From positions 1 through 7,055 of the forward strand of contig CAYWFB010000074.1 of NCBI GenBank assembly GCA_964457415.1: a DNA stretch of 7,055 nucleotides, in the 5' to 3' direction. Source of the stretch: Fimenecus sp964457415. GTDB lineage: Bacteria; Bacillota; Clostridia; Oscillospirales; Acutalibacteraceae. The translations under genes were made by a program, and so were the position numbers. Below the pieces are notes generated by a model, which saw nothing but the letters and a program-made list of their open reading frames with translations, was not told the DNA's origin and searched no databases. Shown here piece by piece: positions 1 through 5,357 of the stretch (its first letter is position 1; every line of letters begins with the position of its first letter).

Positions 1-29
1 CGAGTCTTCTCTTTCTTTTTGTCTGTTAA

Positions 30-158
30 GTGATATGCCGACTAAAGTCAGCGTGCCCGTTAGGCTTAGTGATATTCTATTCGCCGCAAACTCGCGTAGC
101 GAATATCACTCGGCGTAGGCGAATAGAGTTGCGTGATACTCCGTTAAGAGTATCACGC
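30..158. repeat. Degenerate array of mini-hairpins with GTGATA/TATCAC boxes
   Basis: This gene-free stretch holds five copies of one short box: GTGATA at 30, 69 and 133 and its complement TATCAC near 104 and 151. Between the boxes lie small self-complementary units whose stems differ while the pattern stays. Examples are GCC-CGTTA-GGC at about 54-64, TCGC-GTA-GCGA at 92-102, a mismatched TCG..GTA..CGA at 110-122, and CTC-CGTTAA-GAG at 139-150. Longer pairings overlay these: AGTGATATTC (68-77) with GAATATCACT (101-110), and CTATTCGCC (77-85) with GGCGAATAG (118-126). These two pairings interleave, so they cannot both form as simple nested stems. No ORF of note covers the region. From memory, similar box-plus-hairpin arrays occur between genes in other Clostridia; I could not verify this. 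Confidence 0.6.
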
Positions 159-165
159 TAAACTC
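126..165 (-). other. Long hairpin directly after the maturase stop codon
   Basis: GCGTGATACTC (131-141) and GAGTATCACGC (148-158) form a perfect 11-bp stem around the 6-nt loop at 142-147. GAGTT (126-130) and AACTC (161-165) extend it by five more pairs across a 2-nt bulge (159-160). Read on the minus strand it begins 3 nt after the maturase TAG stop (169-171). It has no T-run on either side, so it does not look like a standard intrinsic terminator. It may protect or define the 3' end of the sulfatase-maturase transcript, or simply be the best-conserved unit of the adjacent hairpin array. Confidence 0.65.
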
Positions 166-168
166 ACC

Positions 169-1263
169 CTATTTTTTCTCATTTATAAACACTCTGAATA
201 GTGGCAAACACGCTGAAAAGAATTTTTTATATGCTTCACAATAGTCGCGGTCGGTTCTTGTGCGCTTGCAACCGCCTGCGCGACATACGGGGTAGTATTT
301 ACATTGCTTACATTTTTCGGGTACGGCAAGACTTTCACGCAAGAATTCAATAGCCTTGGTGCTATGAGCAAGTGTATCAAAATTTTCGTTTCCATCATTT
401 ATATTGCCGAGCAACCACTCGTCAGTACAATAGAAGTCGCAGGGGTAAATATTTCCGTTACCCTCGGCGACAAACTGGTGCATACAATGACCGCACATTC
501 CGCATTGCTCGGTATGATTACCAAGATATAAATGCACAAGATTGTCAAAATAACGCACACTCGTATATTGACCACGCACATAATCCTTGACATATAAATT
601 AAAGCACTTTATAAGATAATTCGCATATTGCTCGTTGGTCATATAAAGCTCGCTCTCGCTCTTGTCGTCAAAGGGGCGCAGGCAGGGGATAAATTGCAAA
701 TATTTAAAGCCTTTTCCTCGGAAATATTTATAAATTTCTTCAATATTGTCGGCACAATGACCTGTAAGAACGGTGAGAATATTGAATTCTACCTTATGCC
801 TTTTCAACTTTTCCGCGGTGTTTACGATTTTATAGAAGGTGTTTTCTCTTTTTTCGTCAACGCGGAATTTGTTATGCTCAAAGCTACCGTCTAGGCTTAA
901 GCCTACAAGAAAATTGTTGTAATGGAAAAACTCGCACCACTCGTCTGTCACAAGAGTTCCGTTGGTCTGAATACTGAAATAAATCTGACTGTTAAGGCGG
1001 TTTTCTTTCTTCACAGTTTCAACAAAATGCCTGTAGTAATCGAGCCCTGCAATCAGTGGCTCACCGCCCTGAAAGGCAAATGCCACGCTCTCGCCATTTG
1101 CAAAGGCGAGGGCTTTTTTTATTAAGTTGTCAGCGGTGTCCGTAGTCATAACACCGAAAGACGAAACCACGCGAAGCTCTGTAACATTGTGGTAAAAGCA
1201 ATATTTACACCGCATATTGCAAAGGCTTGACGCGGGCTTAATCATTATTGAAAGGGGAGGCAT
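169..1263 (-). CDS. Anaerobic sulfatase-maturating enzyme (radical SAM/SPASM)
   Basis: This 364-residue protein is a radical-SAM enzyme that converts the signature cysteine (or serine) of a sulfatase to C-alpha-formylglycine in the cytoplasm without oxygen. The cluster-binding CxxxCxxC is C15/C19/C22, followed by the FAFQGGEP segment (QGGEP at 65-69) that helps bind S-adenosylmethionine. The C-terminal SPASM domain supplies ligands for two auxiliary 4Fe-4S clusters: C254, C260 and C275, then C318, C321, C327, C332 and C342. D276, in the YPCDFY motif, matches the proposed catalytic base of the C. perfringens enzyme. Length and N-terminal sequence (MPPLS..IKPASS) also match that enzyme. The ATG follows AAAGGAG at 7 nt. 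It lies 54 nt downstream of a Cys-type sulfatase, its likely substrate. C257 is an extra cysteine in the C-x2-C-x2-C cluster at 254-260. Confidence 0.96.
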   Translation of the reverse strand: MPPLSIMIKPASSLCNMRCKYCFYHNVTELRVVSSFGVMTTDTADNLIKKALAFANGESVAFAFQGGEPLIAGLDYYRHFVETVKKENRLNSQIYFSIQTNGTLVTDEWCEFFHYNNFLVGLSLDGSFEHNKFRVDEKRENTFYKIVNTAEKLKRHKVEFNILTVLTGHCADNIEEIYKYFRGKGFKYLQFIPCLRPFDDKSESELYMTNEQYANYLIKCFNLYVKDYVRGQYTSVRYFDNLVHLYLGNHTEQCGMCGHCMHQFVAEGNGNIYPCDFYCTDEWLLGNINDGNENFDTLAHSTKAIEFLRESLAVPEKCKQCKYYPVCRAGGCKRTRTDRDYCEAYKKFFSACLPLFRVFINEKK

Positions 1264-1286
1264 AATCCCACTCCTTTAAAGTTTAA

Positions 1287-1308
1287 CCCCTCAGCTTTCA
1301 CCGAGGGG
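1287..1308 (-). terminator. Hairpin between sulfatase and maturase (leaky terminator or processing site)
   Basis: CCCCTC (1287-1292) pairs with GAGGGG (1303-1308). On the minus strand one G-U and one G-C pair lengthen the stem to 8 bp around a TGAAAG loop. Downstream on the minus strand the sequence is TTAAACTTT, a poor U-tract, so read-through into the maturase is expected. On the plus strand CTTTTT follows the stem and makes a proper terminator, yet no plus-strand gene ends here. I infer partial attenuation that keeps the maturase below the sulfatase, or a stop for antisense transcription. Confidence 0.55.
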
Positions 1309-1317
1309 CTTTTTGAT

Positions 1318-3375
1318 TTAAACATTTTCGTAATATTCGTAGTTGATACCGCGACGGTTATCTTTGAAATTATCCATAACCTCGGTCATCTTTTCGTTCA
1401 TTTCCTCCGCAATTGTGGGGTATGTACTCTGGCGGTTGTAGTTTTCACCCTTGTCGTCTGTAAGCACAAAGAGCCAGTTCTTTCGGGTTTTGTCGAAGAA
1501 TGCAGGGTTGTCATTTTGCATCTTGCGGAAATATTTGAATGTTACATAGTCATTGTCTGTGAGCACGGGATATTCATAATCCGCATATTCCTCGCGTGCA
1601 AGCACATCATCAGTTTTAACTGTGTATTGAAGTGCTTTAAGTTCTTCACGCTTCATATGAAGAATAGGATGCTCCTCTGTGTGAATTGCAGTATCGCTTG
1701 TGAGTACAGGGAGCATTGAAACGCCGTCGATTATTCTGTCTGTGGGCAGATAATTTGTCGTGCCGTCGTTGCCTGTAATTCCGCAAAGCTCAATAAGGGT
1801 TGGGAACATATCAGCAAGCACGGAACTCTGCTCACGGCTTGTGCCTTCCTCCCAAAGTCCGCCGTTGTTAGTCCATTTAATCATAAACGGAACCTTTTGT
1901 CCTGCCTCGTATGCAAGGTATTTGCCACCGCGGAGCTCACCTGTTGAGCCCTCAAGTGCAGGACCGTTGTCACTTGTGAAGATAATAATTGTATCGTCCA
2001 TAACTCCAAGCTCTTCTAGGGTGTTGAAAAGCTCACCGAGATAATAGTCGAATTCTGTCACGCAGTCAACGTATGTACCCATACCGCTTGTGCCGTCCCA
2101 GTCATCACCTGCAAAAACAGGGCCGTGGGGCCACGGAGTTGCATAGTAAGCGAAGAATGGCTCGTCAGAATTTGTAACCTGTTCTGTAATCCAATCATTG
2201 ATTGAGTTGTGAAGAATTTCAGTAGCATCGCTCTGCTCTTTCTGACCGTCAACGAAGAATTCGTCGGCGCCTTTAACGATTTCATATTCGCCGTTTTCTT
2301 CTTCAACGTAATAGAAAGGTGTCATATCGTTAACGTGGTGGCTGCCAAAGAAATAGTCAAAGCCTTGATTTGTGGGAAGATACTCGCCGTAATCACCAAG
2401 GTGCCATTTGCCGAATGCGCCTGTGTTGTAGCCTGCATTCTGGAATACTTCGGCGATTGTAATCTCGTCACCGAGCATGCCGTCAACATTGTTACCCATT
2501 TCAACTGAGTTGAAAATTCTTGTTGAGGCAAAGGGCGAAAGGGTCTGCTGTGTGGGATAAATAACATTATCAGCATATCCTCTGAAAGGATAACGTCCTG
2601 TCATAAGGCTGAATCGTGCAGGTGAGCAAACTGAATAGCTTGAATAGAAATTGTCGAAGCTTATGCCCTCTTCACCAATACTGTCGATGTTTGGAGTGTC
2701 ATAAATTGCACCGTTGAGTGAAATATCGCCCCAACCCAAGTCGTCCATCAAAATAAAAAGAACGTTGGGCTTGCCTGTGGTGTTTTCATCAACGCCCTTA
2801 AGATAATCATCGTGACCTTCCCAAAGTCTTTGAACATTGGGGTCAGAGCGAAGATTCATTGTAATAACATAAAAAGCTGATGTTCCTGCAAGAATAATGC
2901 TGACAATACTTGTCACAACAGTCTGTGCACCCTTTTTCTGCCATTGCTTTCTGCCAACAAAGAAAAGAGCAAGAGCTGCAATAATGCAAGGGAGAATTAT
3001 AAGCAAATTACCGCCAAGACGCACAAGGAAATTATAGTTACTTGCGCCTGAGAAAAGCGGATTTTCAGCGGAGCTCCAACCTGCTTTGCCCGATGTGAAT
3101 GCACCAAAGCCTGCATCTGCGCCCCAAATTGTATAGTAGAGCACAATTCCAAGACCCGACACGCCGTAGCCTAAAAAATTCCAGATATAAAGCTTTTTGA
3201 AAATAAAAAGCCCAAGCATTGTAAGAGCAACCACAATGCACATATAGCCCGCATTCACAACTGCTAAAATGTTAAGTCGCATAATGAGCAATGCAAGTGC
3301 GAGAATAACGCCGATTGCCGCCACAATCATTGGAAATACCTTTTTGGATTTGTCAAAAATAATTCCTTTTTTCAA
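1318..3375 (-). CDS. Membrane-anchored formylglycine-dependent sulfatase (five TM helices)
   Basis: This 685-residue protein is a type I sulfatase that hydrolyses sulfate esters; its substrate cannot be told from sequence. Residues count from the TTG at 3375. Transmembrane segments lie at about 14-33, 36-59, 63-82, 119-140 and 151-172. Lysines at 60-61 and the RKQWQKK loop at 142-148 mark the inside, so the catalytic domain (about 203 onward) faces out. Metal ligands D211/D212 lie in the MDDLGWGD motif. CSPAR at 250-254 carries the cysteine converted to formylglycine. GKWHLG at 322-327, HGP at 417-419, D469/N470 and K485 in the RGGK motif complete the active site. The end (TDDKGENYN motif, about 639-647) is the usual sulfatase C-terminal subdomain. 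The upstream TTG at 3402 is rejected because it lies at or before the predicted transcription start and has no Shine-Dalgarno site, whereas GGGAGGG stands 6 nt before the TTG at 3375. The layout resembles lipoteichoic acid synthase, but that family uses threonine and lacks CSPAR. Confidence 0.93.
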   Translation of the reverse strand: MKKGIIFDKSKKVFPMIVAAIGVILALALLIMRLNILAVVNAGYMCIVVALTMLGLFIFKKLYIWNFLGYGVSGLGIVLYYTIWGADAGFGAFTSGKAGWSSAENPLFSGASNYNFLVRLGGNLLIILPCIIAALALFFVGRKQWQKKGAQTVVTSIVSIILAGTSAFYVITMNLRSDPNVQRLWEGHDDYLKGVDENTTGKPNVLFILMDDLGWGDISLNGAIYDTPNIDSIGEEGISFDNFYSSYSVCSPARFSLMTGRYPFRGYADNVIYPTQQTLSPFASTRIFNSVEMGNNVDGMLGDEITIAEVFQNAGYNTGAFGKWHLGDYGEYLPTNQGFDYFFGSHHVNDMTPFYYVEEENGEYEIVKGADEFFVDGQKEQSDATEILHNSINDWITEQVTNSDEPFFAYYATPWPHGPVFAGDDWDGTSGMGTYVDCVTEFDYYLGELFNTLEELGVMDDTIIIFTSDNGPALEGSTGELRGGKYLAYEAGQKVPFMIKWTNNGGLWEEGTSREQSSVLADMFPTLIELCGITGNDGTTNYLPTDRIIDGVSMLPVLTSDTAIHTEEHPILHMKREELKALQYTVKTDDVLAREEYADYEYPVLTDNDYVTFKYFRKMQNDNPAFFDKTRKNWLFVLTDDKGENYNRQSTYPTIAEEMNEKMTEVMDNFKDNRRGINYEYYENV

Positions 3376-3381
3376 AAAAAT

Positions 3382-3388
3382 CCCTCCC
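3382..3388 (-). promoter_or_regulatory. Shine-Dalgarno GGGAGGG deciding a TTG start
   Basis: On the minus strand GGGAGGG is followed by the six bases ATTTTT and then TTG AAA AAA. This is the only good ribosome binding site near the 5' end of the sulfatase gene and moves its start from 3402 to 3375. With the predicted transcription start near 3400, the leader is only about 25 nt. Confidence 0.75.
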
Positions 3389-3406
3389 GTGTGAAATAAC
3401 AAAAAT

Positions 3407-3435
3407 ATTATACACTAATTTACCAAAATATTCAA
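3407..3435 (-). promoter_or_regulatory. Sigma-A-type promoter of the sulfatase-maturase operon
   Basis: On the minus strand the -35 box is TTGAAT (3430-3435) and the -10 box is a perfect TATAAT (3407-3412), separated by 17 bp. Transcription should begin near 3400. It lies between the upstream terminator (3451-3480) and the sulfatase start, so the sulfatase unit is independent of the acyltransferase genes. I see no convincing operator palindrome over it. Confidence 0.75.
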
Positions 3436-3450
3436 TATGCTATTACATAT

Positions 3451-3480
3451 AAAAAGAGCAGTCATTTTTGTGTCTGCTCA
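3451..3480 (-). terminator. Intrinsic terminator of the carboxypeptidase-acyltransferase operon
   Basis: On the minus strand GAGCAG (complement of 3474-3479) pairs with CTGCTC (complement of 3456-3461) and is followed at once by TTTTT (complement of 3451-3455). It begins five bases after the acyltransferase stop codon. The 12-nt A-rich loop is long, but the stem plus T-run is standard. Confidence 0.75.
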
Positions 3481-3484
3481 AATT

Positions 3485-4237
3485 TTAATTTTTGAAGTCT
3501 TGTGCCGCTGTGTTTATCGCGTCAAAAACCTTTTCGTTGAGGATTTTAATGTCCGCTCTTGACATTTCAGCAGTTTCAATGGGGTCAAGTATTGTTACCG
3601 TAACTTCTGGCGAGCCGATTCTCTTGCCGTTTGCCTCAAAAATCATATGTGAGTTATGCAGATATATGGGCACAACTGTAACACCTGTTTTCTGCACAAT
3701 TTTGAAAGCTCCGTTTTTAAAGGGCTTTGGGGTGTTTGTAAATTCACGTCTGCCCTCGGGGAAAATAAGCATTGAAAATCCGTCATTGATGTTTTCTGCT
3801 GATTTGTTGAGTGCGCCTACTGATTGACGGATGTCCTCTTGCTTGATTGATACGCAACCTAAAGGTGCCACAAAGTTTTTAATAAGTGGTAATGCTGCCA
3901 TAGTGTAGCGGATTACAAAGCCGAAAGGCACACCGCGTAAAGCGTATAAAAGCACCGGGATATCGGCGTAGGATTGGTGGTTGGGAACAAACAGCACCGG
4001 TTTATCTGTGGGGATTTTCTCTTTACCGTTAACGGTAAGCGTAACTCCCGCGTCATTGAGGCAATATTCCGACCATTTGTATGCGATTTCGCCTATCGCA
4101 CCGTCGCGGTTTGGAATTCTCTCGCCTTCTTTTTTGCGCAATTCCTTTTTTAATTGTGGCATTGCAACAAAAATTCCGTAAATAAAAAATTTTGTAAAAA
4201 ATAAGATTGTGTGAATTTTTTCTTTAAATGCTTTCAT
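3485..4237 (-). CDS. plsC: PlsC-family 1-acyl-sn-glycerol-3-phosphate acyltransferase
   Basis: This 250-residue protein most likely transfers an acyl group to lysophosphatidic acid to make phosphatidic acid, the precursor of membrane phospholipids, at the cytoplasmic face of the membrane. The family motifs appear in order: NHQSYAD with catalytic H87 and D92; FPEGRR at 159-164, which binds the glycerol phosphate; the GAFK segment at 176-179; and VPIYL at 189-193. A hydrophobic stretch at about 10-26 may anchor the N terminus. Length is typical. The ATG follows GGAAG at about 8 nt, a site overlapping the end of the upstream carboxypeptidase gene, whose stop is only 3 nt away, so translation is probably coupled. 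Family membership is sure; the exact acceptor is not, since paralogues act on other lysolipids. Confidence 0.9.
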   Translation of the reverse strand: MKAFKEKIHTILFFTKFFIYGIFVAMPQLKKELRKKEGERIPNRDGAIGEIAYKWSEYCLNDAGVTLTVNGKEKIPTDKPVLFVPNHQSYADIPVLLYALRGVPFGFVIRYTMAALPLIKNFVAPLGCVSIKQEDIRQSVGALNKSAENINDGFSMLIFPEGRREFTNTPKPFKNGAFKIVQKTGVTVVPIYLHNSHMIFEANGKRIGSPEVTVTILDPIETAEMSRADIKILNEKVFDAINTAAQDFKN

Positions 4238-4240
4238 AAA

Positions 4241-5164
4241 TTATTCTTCCAGATATTCTATATATTCTTCAAGGCATATGCCTAATTCGTTAATTTTCTT
4301 TGCGTGTTCAACACCAACATAGCGAAAATGCCACGGCTCATACATAATTCCTGTAATGTCGGTTTTGTCCTTCTGATAACGAAGAATAAAGCCGTAATTC
4401 TCGGCATTTTCCGTGAGCCACTTGAATTGCTCGGTGTTTTCAAACTGTGTGGTCAGATAATAACTGCCCTTTTGCAGAATGTCAAAGCCAAGACCTGTGT
4501 TATGTTCGCTGGTGCCTGAAAAAGTGCGGGCGTAATTGGCTTTTTTAATAGCCTGTTGTTTGGTATAGCCTTGATTCATATAAGAGTTTACCGAGCGGGT
4601 GAAAAGTCTGTCCTGCAGGCTGATGCTGCGGTAAGCAGATACTAATTCAAGGGGAACTCCTGCATCCTCTGCCGCATTAAACAAATCCTTCAAGGGCTGA
4701 TAAGCGGCACGGTCAACTGCGTCAACTGAATCATACTCAGGGTAGTTCAGCGAGAGAGCATCAACACTTTTACCGTTTTTCCAATACACCAAATCCCACT
4801 CAAAATCCTCGGGTAATTCATAGTCGTTATTGAGCAACATAAGATTTCTGCCGTGCTTAAAAATATCGGCAGGTTGGGCCGTGGGCGAACGGTATGTTAC
4901 ACCGTCATAAAAACTGCCGGTACCGGTCTTTACCGTGGCGGACTGTGTAGTAGTGACTGTTGTGCTTTCTGTGGTGCTCACGGTAGAGGTTTCGGTAGTT
5001 GTTGTGGTAGTAGAGGTGGAACTCACCGTGCCGTCTACCTTTTCGTATTCAGGTTCATCTTTAGTAATGTTTGGTAAAATCAGTGCCGTTGCAGTGACAA
5101 CAATGGCAAGAAATCCTGCCGCAAGAGGAATAATAATGTTTTTGCCGGTTTTGCGTCTTTTCAT
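4241..5164 (-). CDS. Membrane-anchored D-alanyl-D-alanine carboxypeptidase, VanY type (peptidase M15B)
   Basis: This 307-residue protein should trim the terminal D-alanine of peptidoglycan stem peptides on the outer face of the membrane. A basic N terminus and one hydrophobic segment (about 10-30) form a signal anchor with no clear cleavage site or lipobox. Next comes a Thr/Ser-rich linker (about 46-80), probably a wall-spanning spacer. The M15B domain (about 115-296) has the SAYRS motif at 176-180 and the zinc motif SEHNTGLGFD at 219-228 with H221 and D228. EPWH at 276-279 gives the catalytic E276 and zinc ligand H279. The ATG follows AAAGGTG at 7 nt. It is the first gene of a two-gene operon with plsC. 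No vanH/A/X ligase genes lie nearby, so a housekeeping wall role is more likely than glycopeptide resistance. An L,D-carboxypeptidase activity of the same fold cannot be excluded. Confidence 0.92.
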   Translation of the reverse strand: MKRRKTGKNIIIPLAAGFLAIVVTATALILPNITKDEPEYEKVDGTVSSTSTTTTTTETSTVSTTESTTVTTTQSATVKTGTGSFYDGVTYRSPTAQPADIFKHGRNLMLLNNDYELPEDFEWDLVYWKNGKSVDALSLNYPEYDSVDAVDRAAYQPLKDLFNAAEDAGVPLELVSAYRSISLQDRLFTRSVNSYMNQGYTKQQAIKKANYARTFSGTSEHNTGLGFDILQKGSYYLTTQFENTEQFKWLTENAENYGFILRYQKDKTDITGIMYEPWHFRYVGVEHAKKINELGICLEEYIEYLEE

Positions 5165-5191
5165 ATATTATCACCTTTTTGATTATTCCTT

Positions 5192-5220
5192 ATTCTACCA
5201 TAAAAAATTGAGTATGTACA
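5192..5220 (-). promoter_or_regulatory. Extended -10 promoter of the carboxypeptidase-plsC operon
   Basis: On the minus strand the -10 box is TAGAAT (5192-5197), preceded by TGG, which gives an extended -10 (TGn). At 17 bp spacing lies TGTACA (5215-5220), four of six bases of a -35 box. The leader would be about 20 nt and contains the AAAGGTG ribosome binding site. Confidence 0.6.
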
Positions 5221-5292
5221 ACTGTTTTTTTAAAATTGTAAATATTTGTATTATTTATTGCAGTTTTTATTAAGAATATTTTGAGAATGATA

Positions 5293-5321
5293 TTGACTTT
5301 TTTGCGATTTTGTTTTAAACT
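5293..5321 (+). promoter_or_regulatory. Sigma-A-type promoter of the unknown membrane protein gene
   Basis: TTGACT (5293-5298), a 17-bp spacer and TAAACT (5316-5321) make a plausible promoter, with transcription starting near 5328. The leader of about 28 nt would hold the inverted repeat around the ribosome binding site. Together with the minus-strand promoter at 5192-5220, this 191-bp region (5165-5355) drives divergent transcription. The rest of it is AT-rich, with no other element I can name. Confidence 0.6.
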
Positions 5322-5335
5322 TATGGGGTAAAAAT

Positions 5336-5357
5336 ATTGAAAGGGGTATTTTTCAAT
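5336..5357 (+). promoter_or_regulatory. Inverted repeat looping out the ribosome binding site
   Basis: ATTGAAA (5336-5342) and TTTCAAT (5351-5357) are perfect complements separated by GGGGTATT. The GGGG core of the Shine-Dalgarno site sits in the loop, while the first two bases of the ATG (5356-5357) lie in the stem. The stem is AT-rich and weak, so it might melt easily and act as a mild or temperature-sensitive brake on translation. Chance is a real alternative in such AT-rich sequence. Confidence 0.4.

Noticed and set aside
30..158. CRISPR array
   Set aside because: The repeated boxes are only about 6-9 nt, occur in both orientations and are spaced irregularly; no cas gene is near.
1760..2044. 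Plus-strand open frame of 94 codons opposite the sulfatase
   Set aside because: It lies fully inside the catalytic domain coding sequence on the other strand, and its protein resembles no family.
1318..3375. Lipoteichoic acid synthase or phosphoglycerol transferase
   Set aside because: The membrane layout fits, but the CSPAR signature, GKWHLG motif and adjacent maturase mark a formylglycine sulfatase.
3376..3402. Extended N terminus of the sulfatase from a TTG at 3402
   Set aside because: No Shine-Dalgarno site precedes it and the predicted transcript begins near 3400; the GGGAGGG site points to the TTG at 3375.
4241..5164. Vancomycin resistance gene vanY
   Set aside because: No ligase, dehydrogenase, dipeptidase or two-component genes of a van cluster lie nearby; M15B carboxypeptidases are common housekeeping enzymes.
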